This document shows positions 7,630 to 17,759 of a stretch of 64,000 nt of DNA, one piece after another; position 1 is the first letter of the stretch, and each line of letters opens with the position of its first letter. Under the pieces are notes generated by a model. It ran no database searches, was not told the DNA's origin, and worked only from the letters and a program-made list of their open reading frames with translations. The stretch is from Roseivivax sediminis (GTDB lineage: Bacteria > Pseudomonadota > Alphaproteobacteria > Rhodobacterales > Rhodobacteraceae): contig NZ_FOMS01000006.1 of the NCBI RefSeq assembly GCF_900112685.1, positions 186,001 through 250,000 on the forward strand. Reading direction: 5' to 3'. The translations under genes were made by a program, and so were the position numbers.

Positions 7630-8873
7630 CTTTTGGTTCCCGACGAAGTCGGCGGCTGGGTGCTCAAACTCGACTCCTTCTCCTCGCCCGAAACATCGAC
7701 AAGCTCGAAATCGATTGTGACGCGATCTGGAGCTGTCGGCCGGAACACCTTGTCGGCATAGCCGACGTGATCAGGGTGATCGCGGTAGCTGGCGACGACC
7801 TCGGGGGACGCGAAGCGGATGAGCCAGCAGTAGAGATATGGTGCATCCGTTCGCAGCGCGCGCCCGGCCAGCACATTGCGCACACCGGGGATTGCGCCAA
7901 TCGCCTCAACGCCCTGCGCCGCAAAAGCGCTCCAGTCTACGTTCTGCCCGCCGTCGCGCAGGTTGTAGACGACGACATGCTCGACTTCGCGCCAACGACG
8001 GCAAGCGGCCGACGCGGCGCCGGCGCGTCCCGCCGCTCCGAACAGCCGGCAGGTCCGCTCGACCTCGGCGCGAACAGCCCCCCGAACGCCGTGGATGAGT
8101 GCGGTGTAAGCCGGCGAGTCCTTGCTTTCCGCTTCCGCCACTATCGAACGCGCCGCGGCGTCGGCGAGGCCGGTAAAGTAGTTAATCTTGGCGACACCGT
8201 TTGCGGCGAGCATCGCGTACTGATCGTCGCTCAAGCCGGTCCCGCCATGGATGACGAGCGGAATGTGCAGGGCATCGCTGAGCGCGGACAGACGTTCGAA
8301 GTCGAGTCGCGGCGCGCCGCGCAGACGGCCGTGGACGGTGCCGATGGAGACCGCAAGGCAATCCACATGCGTTTCCGCGATGTACCGCTCGGCGTCCGCG
8401 AGCGAAGTCATCTGCATCGCGCCGGGATGTTTTTCTGCGTCCTCCCCCTCGACGCCGGGCACATAGCCGAGCTCGCCCTCCACCGTCACGCCGCAGCCGC
8501 GGGCAAGGCGGACGACCTCGCGCGTGGCCGTGATGTTGTCCTCGAGCGACGATAGCGACGCGTCGACCATGACACTGTTGCAGCCGAACCGGATCGCCCG
8601 TTCGACCGTCGTGAGGGAGTGCCCGTGGTCCAGATGGATGGTAACCGGCACCCGGGCGCGGCGCGCGGCATCCACGACCGCCGGCATGAAGCACTCGAAA
8701 TCGAAATGATCGAAATGGGACTCGGCCAAGCTCACGATCACCGGGGCGTCGCAGCCCTCGGCGCCGTCCAGCACAGCCTCTAGAAAAGCTGTGTCCACGA
8801 CATCATAGGCGCCGACGGCGTATCGCTCGCAATGGGCGTGCCGAAGCAGGTCGCTCATGTCCACGAGCGCCAT
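7626..8873 (-). CDS. Class II aldolase domain fused to a C-terminal Dabb domain
   Basis: A 415-residue protein with two parts. Residues 1-285 are a class II (zinc) ketose-bisphosphate aldolase of the FbaA/GatY/KbaY kind: IHLDHGHSLTTVERAI carries the zinc-binding His, VEGELGYVPGVEGED and VIHGGTGLSDDQY follow, and INYFTGLADAA is the phosphate-binding end. Residues 310-400 match a stress-responsive A/B barrel (Dabb): VEHVVVYNLRDG, IPGVRNVLAGRALR and DHPDHVGYADKVFRP. I know of no standard Calvin enzyme with this fusion. A full cbbA is present in the same operon, so this is a second aldolase with unknown substrate. Start ATG lies 5 bp after the cbbE stop; the frame upstream of it is cbbE coding sequence. 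Confidence 0.75.
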   Translation of the reverse strand: MALVDMSDLLRHAHCERYAVGAYDVVDTAFLEAVLDGAEGCDAPVIVSLAESHFDHFDFECFMPAVVDAARRARVPVTIHLDHGHSLTTVERAIRFGCNSVMVDASLSSLEDNITATREVVRLARGCGVTVEGELGYVPGVEGEDAEKHPGAMQMTSLADAERYIAETHVDCLAVSIGTVHGRLRGAPRLDFERLSALSDALHIPLVIHGGTGLSDDQYAMLAANGVAKINYFTGLADAAARSIVAEAESKDSPAYTALIHGVRGAVRAEVERTCRLFGAAGRAGAASAACRRWREVEHVVVYNLRDGGQNVDWSAFAAQGVEAIGAIPGVRNVLAGRALRTDAPYLYCWLIRFASPEVVASYRDHPDHVGYADKVFRPTAPDRVTIDFELVDVSGEEKESSLSTQPPTSSGTKR

Positions 8874-8877
8874 CGGT

Positions 8878-9579
8878 TTACGCTGCCTTTCTCTGCGCCG
8901 CAGTCGCAGCCTCGCGGATGGCGCGGATGTTCCGAGCGTAGGGTGCAGGGTCGGCAACCGATCCGCCCTTGAAGACAGCCGATCCCGCAACTAGTACGTC
9001 AGCGCCAGCGGCGGCGACCAGCGGCGCCGTCTCGGGCGTTACACCGCCATCAACCTCGATATGAATAGGCCGGTCTCCAACCATCTGGCGCAAACGGCGA
9101 ATCTTGGGGACCATGGCCTCGATGAAGCTTTGCCCGCCGAAGCCGGGGTTGACTGTCATCACGAGGATCAGGTCGACGCGGTCGAGGACGAATTCGATCG
9201 CTTCCGCCGGCGTGGACGGGTTAAGCGAGACGCCCGCTTTAGCCCCGGCGGCGCGGATGGCCTGCAAGGTCCGGTCAAGATGCGGGCCAGCCTCGGCATG
9301 TGCGGTGATGATGTCGGCGCCGGCCTCGGCGAATGCGTGAATGTAGGGGTCCACTGGAGCGATCATCAGATGTACATCCATGACGGTCTTCACGTGGGGC
9401 CGGATGGCCCTGCAGAGTTGCGGGCCAAAGGTGATGTTCGGCACGAAATGGCCGTCCATCACGTCGACATGCACCCAATCGCAGCCTTGTGCTTCGATAG
9501 CGCGGCATTCGGCGCCGAAAGCGGCGAAGTCGGCGCTGAGGATGGAAGGTGCGATCTTGATGGAGCGATCGAACGTCAT
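8878..9579 (-). CDS. cbbE: Ribulose-phosphate 3-epimerase
   Basis: A 233-residue TIM-barrel enzyme that interconverts ribulose-5-phosphate and xylulose-5-phosphate. Signatures are [16 protein letters not shown] at the N-terminus, [19 protein letters not shown] (metal-binding His and Asp), [12 protein letters not shown], and [13 protein letters not shown] with [10 protein letters not shown] at the phosphate site. It is in the Calvin cycle operon, overlapping the upstream cbbX-derived ORF by four bases (ATGA). Normal family length and no missing residue seen. In related operons cbbE commonly follows cbbX, which is what remains of the order here. Confidence 0.93.
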   Translation of the reverse strand: MTFDRSIKIAPSILSADFAAFGAECRAIEAQGCDWVHVDVMDGHFVPNITFGPQLCRAIRPHVKTVMDVHLMIAPVDPYIHAFAEAGADIITAHAEAGPHLDRTLQAIRAAGAKAGVSLNPSTPAEAIEFVLDRVDLILVMTVNPGFGGQSFIEAMVPKIRRLRQMVGDRPIHIEVDGGVTPETAPLVAAAGADVLVAGSAVFKGGSVADPAPYARNIRAIREAATAAQRKAA

Positions 9580-9863
9580 CTGTCGTCCTCCTTCCCGCCG
9601 TCCTCAGGCGCCACATCGCTGTCCAGCCCGCCGCGAAACACGCGGCTCGCACGCACGTCGCTTTCCTCGATCGTGGATACCGCCTCGATCCCTACCCGGC
9701 CGCCTACGCTCTCGAAGAGGCGATTGGCTTGACGCAGCCGCATACGATCAATGGCGTTGAGGATCGAGCGCGCGTTGGCAAAATGCGGTTGCGCGCGCCG
9801 CAGCGCGCCATCGCCGGGCGCGCTCCTTGCGGTTACGGTCGGGGACTTCAATGCTTCGTTCAT
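9576..9863 (-). pseudogene. cbbX: CbbX C-terminal remnant fused to a short foreign N-terminus; RuBisCO genes deleted here
   Basis: The ORF ends in the C-terminal helical domain of CbbX, the AAA+ activase of red-type RuBis[30 protein letters not shown], then [16 protein letters not shown]. The ATPase domain with Walker A/B is missing. In front are only about 22 residues, [19 protein letters not shown], preceded by a good ribosome site (CAGGAA, then ATG at 9863; an ATG at 9881 is also in frame). The front could be the first codons of cbbL, the large RuBisCO subunit, which would mean one in-frame deletion removed most of cbbL, all of cbbS and most of cbbX. The CbbX end is clear; the cbbL origin of the front is inference. 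Confidence 0.7.
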
Positions 9864-9907
9864 GACAGGTTCCTGGTTCATGCGGCACTGGCAGCGGAGA
9901 TTTGCGG

Positions 9908-10957
9908 CTATAGCGCGCCATTGGTGTAGCGCTTCGCCATTTCGCTCAGCGGAATCGGCTTGATCTTCGAGGCGTTGCCCGCAGCGCCGAACGCTTCGAA
10001 ACGCTCCGCGCAGACCTTCCGCATCGCGTCCATCGCCGGCTTCAGGAACTTGCGAGGATCGAACTCATCTTTCTTCGTATTGGCGATGCGACGGAATTCA
10101 GCAGTTGCGGCGAGTCGGAGATCGGTGTCGATGTTGATTTTCCGCACCCCGTGTTTGATGCCGCGCACAATCTCTTCGACAGGCACACCATAGGTTTCGC
10201 GCATTTGCCCGCCATGTGCGTTGAAAACCTCCTGCCATTCCTCCGGAACCGACGAGGACCCATGCATGACGATGTGCGTGTTTGGCAGCTTCTGATGGAT
10301 CGCTTCGATCACAGACATGGCCAGCACTTCGCCCGTCGGCTTCCTCGTGAATTTGTATGCGCCGTGGCTTGTGCCGATGGCGACGGCCAGCGCATCGACT
10401 TTCGTCTCGGCAACGAAGCGCATGGCTTCGTCGGGATCCGTCAGGAGCATCGACTTGTCGAGCTTGCCTTCGAATCCGTGCCCGTCCTCCGCCTCGCCAA
10501 GGCCGGTCTCCAACGAGCCGAGACAGCCGAGCTCACCCTCCACCGATACCCCGACCATATGGGCGAGTTCGGTGACTTGCCGCGTCACCTTGACGTTGTA
10601 GTCGTAGTCGGCTGGCGTCTTTGCATCCTCCTTCAGCGAGCCGTCCATCATGACAGACGAAAAGCCGTTCTGGATCGCGGAAAGGCAGGTACTGACGTCG
10701 TTTCCGTGATCTTGATGCAAACACACAGGTATGTCGGGAAACATCTCGACGAGCGCCTCAATCACCTTTCGCAGCATGACGTCCCCGGCGTAGGAGCGCG
10801 CGCCTCGACTGGCCTGAATGATGACGGGCGCGTCCATTTCGCGGGCTGCCTCCAGTATTGCGAGGCCCTGTTCCATATTGTTGATATTGAAGGCCGGGAC
10901 GCCGTAACCCTGTTCCGCCGCGTGGTCGAGCAATTGTCTGAGCGTTATGAGCGCCAT
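9908..10957 (-). CDS. cbbA: Fructose-bisphosphate aldolase, class II (Calvin cycle form)
   Basis: A 349-residue zinc-dependent aldolase. It joins triose phosphates to fructose-1,6-bisphosphate and, in the Calvin cycle, also makes sedoheptulose-1,7-bisphosphate. Visible motifs: [20 protein letters not shown] at the start, CLHQDHGND with a zinc-binding His, [29 protein letters not shown], and [16 protein letters not shown] at the phosphate site. The ATG at 10957 is the family start; the frame upstream runs into cbbK. It sits 17 bp after cbbK and just before the cbbX remnant. Confidence 0.93.
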   Translation of the reverse strand: MALITLRQLLDHAAEQGYGVPAFNINNMEQGLAILEAAREMDAPVIIQASRGARSYAGDVMLRKVIEALVEMFPDIPVCLHQDHGNDVSTCLSAIQNGFSSVMMDGSLKEDAKTPADYDYNVKVTRQVTELAHMVGVSVEGELGCLGSLETGLGEAEDGHGFEGKLDKSMLLTDPDEAMRFVAETKVDALAVAIGTSHGAYKFTRKPTGEVLAMSVIEAIHQKLPNTHIVMHGSSSVPEEWQEVFNAHGGQMRETYGVPVEEIVRGIKHGVRKINIDTDLRLAATAEFRRIANTKKDEFDPRKFLKPAMDAMRKVCAERFEAFGAAGNASKIKPIPLSEMAKRYTNGAL

Positions 10958-10974
10958 CGTCGTTTCCTTTCCGA

Positions 10975-12177
10975 TCATGCCAACTGGGGGGTTCTGAGAA
11001 CCGACACGCCCGGCAGTTCCTTGCCCTCTAACCATTCGAGGAAAGCGCCACCTGCCGCGGACACATAGGTGAAGTCGTCGGTCACTCCGGCAGCGTTCAA
11101 CGCCGCGACCGTATCGCCGCCCCCGGCAATCGATCTAACCTGCCCGACACGTGTCAGGCGCGCCGCTTCGGCGGCGACAGCCTCCGTGGCGTGATCGAAA
11201 GGCTCGATCTCGAAAGCGCCAAGAGGGCCGTTCCAGAGGATGGTCTTCGCCTCTGCAAGGACATCCCAAATGCGCTCGATTGAGCGCGGGCCTGCGTCCA
11301 GTATCATGCCGTGCTCAGGACAACCGTCGAGCTTGACTATGTGCGCCTGCGCGCCGCGCTCGAAGCGGTCAGCCCAAACAATGTCGACCGGCAAGACGAT
11401 CTGGCAGCCGCAGCTTTGGGCCCGCGACAGGATCTTGCGCACGGTCTCGAACTGAGCGGGTTCGTGCAATGATTTGCCAATAGGCAAGCCGTTTGCGGCC
11501 AGGAACGTATTGGCCATGCCGCCGCCGACGATCACGGTATCGAGCTTGCCAATCAGATTGAAGAGCACGTCAATCTTGCTCGATACCTTGGCACCGCCCA
11601 CGAGCGCGACGGCAGGCCGCTGCGGTGCTTCCAGCGCCTGCGTGAGTGCCGAGATCTCCGCCATCATCAGCGGACCGGCCACGGCCGGCAGTCGCTCCGC
11701 GATGGCTACCGTCGATGCGTGTGCCCGATGCGCACAGGAGAATGCATCGTTGACGTAGAGATCGCCTAGCTCCGCCAGTTCTTCCGCCAGGCTCGCGTCA
11801 TTGGCTTCCTCGCGCTGGTCGAACCGTAGATTCTCGCAGACGAGAACATCGCCAGGGCCGAGTGCGGCGGCCGACCTCGCGGCGACGGGTCCACTTATCG
11901 CTTCGCTGAAGGCCACGTCCTTGCCAAGCACTCGGCCCAGGGCCGCGGCCACTGGTTCAAGTGAGAGTTCCGGCCGCCGCTGCCCGTCGGGGCGCCCGAG
12001 GTGAGAGAGAACGACGGCTCGGGCACCTCTCGCCAGAAGCGGTTTCAGACCAGCCACGAAGCGCTCGATGCGCGTCGCGTCCGCAACGCCGCCGTTGTTC
12101 ATCGGCACATTCAAGTCGGCGCGAATGAGGAGGCGACGGCTGGATATCTCGACGTCGTGGACGGACTTCAGCGTCAT
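10975..12177 (-). CDS. cbbK: Phosphoglycerate kinase
   Basis: A 400-residue PGK of normal length, turning 3-phosphoglycerate plus ATP into 1,3-bisphosphoglycerate. N-terminal signature [14 protein letters not shown], the substrate-binding LSHLGRPDG and [39 protein letters not shown], and in the nucleotide domain [11 protein letters not shown] and [12 protein letters not shown]. The ATG at 12177 overlaps the stop of cbbG (ATGA). It provides the step just after RuBisCO in the cycle. Confidence 0.94.
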   Translation of the reverse strand: MTLKSVHDVEISSRRLLIRADLNVPMNNGGVADATRIERFVAGLKPLLARGARAVVLSHLGRPDGQRRPELSLEPVAAALGRVLGKDVAFSEAISGPVAARSAAALGPGDVLVCENLRFDQREEANDASLAEELAELGDLYVNDAFSCAHRAHASTVAIAERLPAVAGPLMMAEISALTQALEAPQRPAVALVGGAKVSSKIDVLFNLIGKLDTVIVGGGMANTFLAANGLPIGKSLHEPAQFETVRKILSRAQSCGCQIVLPVDIVWADRFERGAQAHIVKLDGCPEHGMILDAGPRSIERIWDVLAEAKTILWNGPLGAFEIEPFDHATEAVAAEAARLTRVGQVRSIAGGGDTVAALNAAGVTDDFTYVSAAGGAFLEWLEGKELPGVSVLRTPQLA

Positions 12178-13181
12178 CCGATGAGCCTCCCCATCGCGAC
12201 GGCCGTATCGGCCATCCGGTTCGAGAAGCCCCATTCATTGTCGTACCACGACATGACGCGACAGAGGCGCCCGTCGATCACCTTGGTCTGATCCGTATGG
12301 ACGATCGAAGAGCGCGGATCATGCGTGAAATCCACAGAGACCAGCGGTTCGTCCGTGAAGCCCAGGATACCCTCAAGGTCCGCGCCGGCAGCTGTCCGGA
12401 CGACGCTGTTGATCTCCTCGGCGGTCGTCTCGCGGCTCGCGATGAACTTAAAATCGACGACCGAAACGTTCGGAGTCGGCACCCTGATCGCGACACCGTC
12501 GAGTTTGCCATTCAGCTCCGGCAGCACCAGGCCCACCGCCTTGGCCGCTCCCGTCGAGGTCGGGATCATCGACATCGCCGCGGCGCGGGCTCTGTACGGA
12601 TCCTTGTGCAGAGTATCGAGCGTCGGCTGGTCGCCGGTATAGCTATGGATCGTCGTCATGAATCCCTTGTCGATGCCGATGGCCCGGTGAAGCACCGCCG
12701 CGACCGGGGCGAGACAATTGGTGGTGCAGGAGGCGCAGGAAACGACAATGTCTTCCGCCGACAGGCTATTGTGGTTGACGCCGAAGACGATTGTTTTGTC
12801 GGCGCCTGAGGCGGGAGCGGAGACCAGGACGCGCTTCGAGCCGTTCTCGAGGTGTAGCGAGGCCTTCTCGCGCGCGACGAAGATGCCGGTGCATTCAAGC
12901 GCGATGTCCACGTCTTTCCATGGCAGTGTTTTTGGGTCGCGCTCGGCGGTCACACGGATCGGCGAGCCGCGACCAATATCAATGCTGGCGCCGTTCACCT
13001 TGACGGCGCCCGGGAAAGTTCCGTGCACGCTGTCATATCGCAGCAGATGGGCGTTAATATCGACTGAGCCGAGATCGTTAATCGCGACGACTTCGATATC
13101 GCCCCGCCCCGATTCGTAGATCGCGCGCAGCACGTTGCGCCCGATGCGCCCGAATCCATTAATGGCAACCTTGACCGTCAT
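12174..13181 (-). CDS. cbbG: Glyceraldehyde-3-phosphate dehydrogenase
   Basis: A 335-residue GAPDH. The N-terminal Rossmann motif is [17 protein letters not shown], the catalytic site is [14 protein letters not shown] (active Cys), followed by [12 protein letters not shown], the phosphate-binding [18 protein letters not shown], and the C-terminal [14 protein letters not shown]. The Asp after the beta-2 strand (INDLG) suggests NAD use, though dual specificity cannot be excluded by eye. It lies between cbbT and cbbK with ATGA overlaps on both sides, so it is translated with the operon. Confidence 0.94.
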   Translation of the reverse strand: MTVKVAINGFGRIGRNVLRAIYESGRGDIEVVAINDLGSVDINAHLLRYDSVHGTFPGAVKVNGASIDIGRGSPIRVTAERDPKTLPWKDVDIALECTGIFVAREKASLHLENGSKRVLVSAPASGADKTIVFGVNHNSLSAEDIVVSCASCTTNCLAPVAAVLHRAIGIDKGFMTTIHSYTGDQPTLDTLHKDPYRARAAAMSMIPTSTGAAKAVGLVLPELNGKLDGVAIRVPTPNVSVVDFKFIASRETTAEEINSVVRTAAGADLEGILGFTDEPLVSVDFTHDPRSSIVHTDQTKVIDGRLCRVMSWYDNEWGFSNRMADTAVAMGRLIG

Positions 13182-15193
13182 TTGTGCTCCTCCCCGGGCT
13201 TACGGGCGAGCCGCCACCCCTCGGCCGCGACTCTTTCGGCTGTGATGCCAAAGTGGTTGTAAAGATCGGCGGCAGGACCAGAGGCGCCGAAACCCGTCAT
13301 TCCGACGAAGCTGGAATTGGACCCGAGCCATTCTGCCCAGCCGAGAGCGACGCCCGCCTCCACACCGACGCGCGGCGCCTCGCCCAGCACGGATGCGCGA
13401 TAGTCGGCTTCCTGGGCGGCAAACAGCTCCCAGCAGGGCGCAGAAACTACGGCGACCGCCAGCCCGTCTGCCGCCAGCCTGTCGGCCGCCTCGACGGCAA
13501 CGACGACCTCAGATCCCGTGGCGATCAACGTCAAATCGCGGCTCGCGCCCGGGTCGCGCAGGAGATAGGCGCCGCGTGCCGTCATGTTCTCGTCGCCATG
13601 CTCCGTGCGCAGCGTCGGCAGATCCTGCCGTGAGAGGCAAAGCACCGACGGCGTCTTGGCTGCGACGAGCGCGACCTCCCAAGCTTCCGCGGTCTCCACC
13701 GCGTCGGCGGGCCGGAACACGTAGACGTTCGGCATCGCTCTCAGCGATGCGAGGTGCTCGACCGGTTGGTGCGTCGGACCGTCCTCCCCCAGGCCGATGC
13801 TGTCGTGCGTCATCACGTAGATGACCGGCCGACCCATGAGAGCCGACAGACGAATTGCGGGGCGACAATAGTCGGCGAAGGCGAGGAACGTGCCGCCATA
13901 GGGCCGCAATCCTCCATGCAGCGAGATGCCGTTCATCGCCGCGGCCATCCCATGCTCGCGCACCCCGTAGTGGATGTAGTTGCCCGTGAAGTCGGCCCGC
14001 GTCACGGGATGCATGCCCTTGGTGCGCGTGTTGTTGGAGCCGGTGAGATCGGCTGAGCCTCCTACCATGTTGGGGATGGTCGAATTCACGACCTCCAACG
14101 CCAGTTCGGAACCCTTGCGAGTGGCAACCTTCGGCCGCTCGCCGCACAGGCGTCGGCGATGATCGGCCAGCGCTGCATGCAACCTCGCGGCATCGGGGGG
14201 CGCGAGATGGGCCACAAACTCCTCCTGCTGGGGACTGCGAGCGAGCCGCTCTTGCCACTCGGCTCGGATGCGCGTTCCGCGAGCGCCGATTACGCGCCAG
14301 GCATGAACGATCTCCTCCGGAACCTCGAAGGGCGGATAGATCCAGCCAAGGCTTTCGCGTGCCGCGGCTACCTCCTCCTTGCCCAGCGGCGCACCATGCG
14401 TGGCCGATGTCCCCTGCTTATTGGGCGCGCCGAAGCCAATGATGGTGCGGCAGGCGACCAGAGAGGGGCGGGGATCGGCCTGTGCTTCGGCGATCGTCTT
14501 GGCGACCGCTTCCCGGTCGTGGCCGTCAACGGCCACGACATGCCAGCCGGCGGCAGCGAACCGCGCCTTCTGATCCAGCGAGGTCGACAGACTTGTGGGC
14601 CCGTCGATTGTGATCTGGTTGTCGTCCCACAGCACGATGAGCCGGCCAAGGCCGAGATGGCCGGCAAGGTCAATCGCCTCATGACTGATCCCCTCCATCA
14701 GGCAGCCGTCGCCGGCGATCACATATGTATGGTGATCGACGAGCTCGTCGCCAAAACGCGCATTCAGCATACGTTCGCTGAGAGCCATACCCACGGCGGT
14801 TGCGATTCCCTGGCCGAGCGGACCGGTAGTCGTTTCGATTCCCGCAGCATGGCCGAATTCCGGATGCCCAGCTGTCCGGCTGCCGAGTTGGCGAAATCGG
14901 CGCAGCTGGTCCATGGACATGTCTTGGAAGCCGAGGAGGTGGTGAAGTGCGTACAGCAACATCGATCCATGCCCAGCGCTCAGCACAAAACGGTCGCGAT
15001 CGGGCCAATTGGGCTGCGTCGGGTCGATCTTCACGAAGCGGTTGAAGAGCACGGTAGCGGCATCCGCCATGCCCATGGGCATTCCGGGATGGCCTGACTT
15101 CGCAGCCTCTACCGCATCCATCGCGAGCGCGCGGATCGCGTTCGCCATCTGCGCCTCATCGATGATTTCATTGTGCTCGGCAACGAGGTTCAT
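13178..15193 (-). CDS. cbbT: Transketolase
   Basis: A 671-residue thiamine-diphosphate enzyme of normal length, moving two-carbon units in the regenerative part of the Calvin cycle. Motifs: [17 protein letters not shown] near the N-terminus, [15 protein letters not shown], the TPP-binding [18 protein letters not shown], and in the second domain [17 protein letters not shown] and [18 protein letters not shown]. Start overlaps the stop of cbbP and the end overlaps the start of cbbG (both ATGA). No missing key residue seen. Confidence 0.95.
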   Translation of the reverse strand: MNLVAEHNEIIDEAQMANAIRALAMDAVEAAKSGHPGMPMGMADAATVLFNRFVKIDPTQPNWPDRDRFVLSAGHGSMLLYALHHLLGFQDMSMDQLRRFRQLGSRTAGHPEFGHAAGIETTTGPLGQGIATAVGMALSERMLNARFGDELVDHHTYVIAGDGCLMEGISHEAIDLAGHLGLGRLIVLWDDNQITIDGPTSLSTSLDQKARFAAAGWHVVAVDGHDREAVAKTIAEAQADPRPSLVACRTIIGFGAPNKQGTSATHGAPLGKEEVAAARESLGWIYPPFEVPEEIVHAWRVIGARGTRIRAEWQERLARSPQQEEFVAHLAPPDAARLHAALADHRRRLCGERPKVATRKGSELALEVVNSTIPNMVGGSADLTGSNNTRTKGMHPVTRADFTGNYIHYGVREHGMAAAMNGISLHGGLRPYGGTFLAFADYCRPAIRLSALMGRPVIYVMTHDSIGLGEDGPTHQPVEHLASLRAMPNVYVFRPADAVETAEAWEVALVAAKTPSVLCLSRQDLPTLRTEHGDENMTARGAYLLRDPGASRDLTLIATGSEVVVAVEAADRLAADGLAVAVVSAPCWELFAAQEADYRASVLGEAPRVGVEAGVALGWAEWLGSNSSFVGMTGFGASGPAADLYNHFGITAERVAAEGWRLARKPGEEHK

Positions 15194-16077
15194 GAGGACG
15201 ACCCTTTCAAACGTTTGGATTGATCGACGAGCCGAAGGATCATCGGTGTGAGGATGAGTTGCATCGCGAGATCGAGCTTGTCTCCGGGTACCACAATCGA
15301 GTTGGCTCGGCTCATCCAGCTGCCGCAGATCATCTGCGTGAGATAGGGGAAATCGATGCCGCGCGGGCTCTTGAAGCGAACGACAACCAGGCTTTCCCCG
15401 GCCGTCGGAATCCAGCGGGCGATGAACGGATTGGATGTATCGACAACCGGCACGCGCTGGAAATTGATGTCGGTCTCAGAGAATTGCGGACAGATGCAGT
15501 GCACATAGGCGTGCATCCGCCGCAGGATGACATCGGTCACGGCTTCGGTGGTGTAGCCGCGTGAAGCCTTGTCCCTATGGATTTTCTGGATCCATTCGAG
15601 GTTGATCACCGGAACAACGCCGATCTTCAGATCGGCATGGTCGGCGATGCGAATGTCCTGGGTACGCACAGCTCCGTGCAACCCTTCATAGAGGAGAACG
15701 TCCGACCCCTTCTCGAAATCTTCCCATTCGGTAAAGCGACCAGGCGGCACTCCGTAGCGTTCGGCTTCCTCGCCGTCGTGGACGTAGTGACGCGTACGCC
15801 CAGTGCCTGTCGCACCGTACGAAGCGAAGACTTTCTCAAGCGCGGCAAGCTCATTTGCCTCGAAGCTGAAGTGGCTGAAGGTGCGATCGCCCTCGTCATA
15901 GCGGCGCTGGAGCTCAGCCTTCATCTCCGCGCGATCGAACCTGTGGAACGCGTCGCCCTCGATCGAGACCGCTTTGATGCCCTCCCTCCTGAAGATCTGA
16001 TCGAACGTGTGCTTAACAGTGCTTGTGCCCGCGCCAGAGGATCCGACAACCGAGATGATTGGATGCTTGCTGCTCAC
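15190..16077 (-). CDS. cbbP: Phosphoribulokinase
   Basis: A 295-residue bacterial-type PRK, which phosphorylates ribulose-5-phosphate to ribulose-1,5-bisphosphate, the RuBisCO substrate. The P-loop is [16 protein letters not shown] at residues 9-24; the substrate region reads [13 protein letters not shown] and [23 protein letters not shown] is the Walker B-like part. I place the start at a GTG at 16077 because AAAGGGG lies just ahead and the family starts here; the open frame upstream runs into cbbF. All residues I know of are present, so the enzyme should be active even though its only dedicated consumer, RuBisCO, is missing from this operon. Confidence 0.93.
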   Translation of the reverse strand: MSSKHPIISVVGSSGAGTSTVKHTFDQIFRREGIKAVSIEGDAFHRFDRAEMKAELQRRYDEGDRTFSHFSFEANELAALEKVFASYGATGTGRTRHYVHDGEEAERYGVPPGRFTEWEDFEKGSDVLLYEGLHGAVRTQDIRIADHADLKIGVVPVINLEWIQKIHRDKASRGYTTEAVTDVILRRMHAYVHCICPQFSETDINFQRVPVVDTSNPFIARWIPTAGESLVVVRFKSPRGIDFPYLTQMICGSWMSRANSIVVPGDKLDLAMQLILTPMILRLVDQSKRLKGSSS

Positions 16078-16102
16078 CTTCGCCCCTTTCCGGGTTTGAT
16101 CG

Positions 16103-17119
16103 TCACACCCTGAACAAGCCACGCTTGCCGAACAGTGGCGAGATTTCGCTTTCGGGAAGGTCGTGATACGCGCGAACTCGGCTGACTTTCTCGGCAGTGC
16201 CGAAGACGAGTGGCGTGCGCTGATGGAGCTCACTCGGAGTCAGGTCGAGGATGCGGTCGATCCCGTCGGTCGCCTTGCCGCCTGCGCGCTCAACGATGAA
16301 GGCGATCGGTGCGCACTCATAGACCAGGCGCAGTCGCCCCTGGCCATAGCCTCGCCTGGCGTCAGCGGGATAAAGGAAAATCCCGCCCCGCGTGAGAATT
16401 CGGTGGGTCTCGGCGACCAGCGATGCGACCCAACGCATATTGAAGTTCTCTCCCCACGGCCCTTCATCACCGGCGATGCAGTCGTCGACGAAAGCCCGTA
16501 TCGGCCGCGGCCAATGCCGGTAATTGGATGCGTTGATGGCGAACTCGGTTGTCCGATCAGGGATGCGCAAGCTGTCGGAAACGAGGAAGAAGTGACCACG
16601 GTCGAGCACAAACTGGGCAAGTCTGGTCCGAGTCGCGAGGATGAACACCGTTTGTGGGCCATAGACCACATAACCTGCAGCGATTTGCTCGCGCCCCGGA
16701 CGATGGAAACTCTCCAGGCCGGATTCTTTGGCTTCGAAGACCGAGAAGATCGTCCCGATCGAGATGTTCACATCGATGTTGGACGACCCGTCCAGCGGAT
16801 CAATTGCAAGCGCTAGAGTGCCTTCGGGGTTGAGGATTTCCGCAGTTGGGCGCTCCTCCGAGGCATACCAGCGAACAGGTGTGGGAGCGAGCGCCTTGGC
16901 GAAGAGTTCATCCGCCACGACGTCGAGTTTCTTCTGGCGGTCGCCATCGCTGTTCGCACCCACCTCCTCGCCGAGGCGCCCATTGAGCGGACCGCTCGAT
17001 ATCACCCCGGCTAGGGTCTCCGCGACAAAGGCGAGCGCCGTAACGGTGATCGCAAGCGGTTCCGAAACGGAGCCTTCGCCCTCAAGGAAGCTTTCGAGAG
17101 TGCCTTCCAGTGCCGTCAT
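16103..17119 (-). CDS. cbbF: Fructose-1,6-bisphosphatase, class I
   Basis: A 338-residue FBPase, normal length for the Calvin cycle form, which also acts on sedoheptulose-1,7-bisphosphate in many bacteria. Metal and substrate motifs are RWYASEERPTAEILN, LAIDPLDGSSNIDVNIS, NFNMRWVASLVAE with GGIFLYPAD, and YECAPIAFIVERAGG. The ATG at 17119 has GGGAG seven bases ahead; a GTG at 17149 is less likely. A truncated second FBPase lies directly upstream, so the gene is duplicated and this is the complete copy. Confidence 0.92.
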   Translation of the reverse strand: MTALEGTLESFLEGEGSVSEPLAITVTALAFVAETLAGVISSGPLNGRLGEEVGANSDGDRQKKLDVVADELFAKALAPTPVRWYASEERPTAEILNPEGTLALAIDPLDGSSNIDVNISIGTIFSVFEAKESGLESFHRPGREQIAAGYVVYGPQTVFILATRTRLAQFVLDRGHFFLVSDSLRIPDRTTEFAINASNYRHWPRPIRAFVDDCIAGDEGPWGENFNMRWVASLVAETHRILTRGGIFLYPADARRGYGQGRLRLVYECAPIAFIVERAGGKATDGIDRILDLTPSELHQRTPLVFGTAEKVSRVRAYHDLPESEISPLFGKRGLFRV

Positions 17120-17640
17120 GACCGTGCTCCCAGGAGCCAGCTCCCGCACACGGTACTTTGACGCGAGCTAAAGGGAACTTTGAAAATACCTTTGCAGCAT
17201 GAAACAAAACTACTGCCAGGTTTCACGACTAGGCGATCACGCTGGAGTAGCTGCGGGCGCTGACAGCGATCGTCGAAGCCGGAAACCTCACGTCGGGAGC
17301 CGTCCAGCGGATCGATTGCGAGCGCCAGCGGCGCACCTGCGTCGAGGCGAACAGGCGCGGCCAGTTCCTCTGATGCATAAAGCGCGACAGGCGCGCAACG
17401 GGCCGCGTCGAGAAAGGTTTCGTCAGCGTAGATGTCGAGGCTGCGCTGCACACCGCCATCGGCATTTTTCCCGAAGCCTGTGGTCGCGAAGGCAGAGCTG
17501 GTGGTCCCGAAGCCAACCTCGTTGCGGATTCTCAGGGCTGCTGCGGCAAGCATGCAAACTGTCTCGGCGACCGCCGCGCGTGGACTGTCTCCGGCGTGCT
17601 CGTAAGAAGCAAGAAATGCGTCCAGGGTCGACGCGTTCAT
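17116..17640 (-). pseudogene. Truncated second FBPase at the head of the cbb operon
   Basis: The first gene of the operon, starting at an ATG with a strong GGAGGAGAGG ahead of it. Residues 1-115 are an FBPase N-terminus different from that of cbbF: TTGFGKNADGGVQRSLDIYA, VALYASEELAAPVRL and LALAIDPLDGS. Homology then stops abruptly near 17296 and the remaining 60 codons (RREVSGFDDRCQRPQLL onward) are unrelated and end inside the start of cbbF. The catalytic site is cut in two, so it cannot be an active phosphatase. The remainder of the gene has been deleted or replaced. It may still act as a translated lead-in for cbbF. Confidence 0.75.
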
Positions 17641-17759
17641 TGGGAACCTCTCCTCCGATCGCCGCTCTCAGCAGCGACGCCGCCAATGAGACCGAAACGC
17701 CCTCGTAAGGGAAAGTTTAATCTCTTTACATGCAGAATAAGAATTCGTTACTCTTGGCC
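17641..17759. promoter_or_regulatory. Divergent cbbR-cbb operon control region
   Basis: The short gap between the operon head (minus strand) and cbbR (plus strand) must carry both promoters and the CbbR site by the usual LysR layout. It includes an AT-rich stretch, GTTTAATCTCTTTACATG near 17715-17732, that is the best place for the regulator. I cannot assign clean TNA-N7-TNA dyads. The GGAGGAGAGG at 17646-17655 (read on the minus strand) is the ribosome site of the truncated FBPase. Confidence 0.4.
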
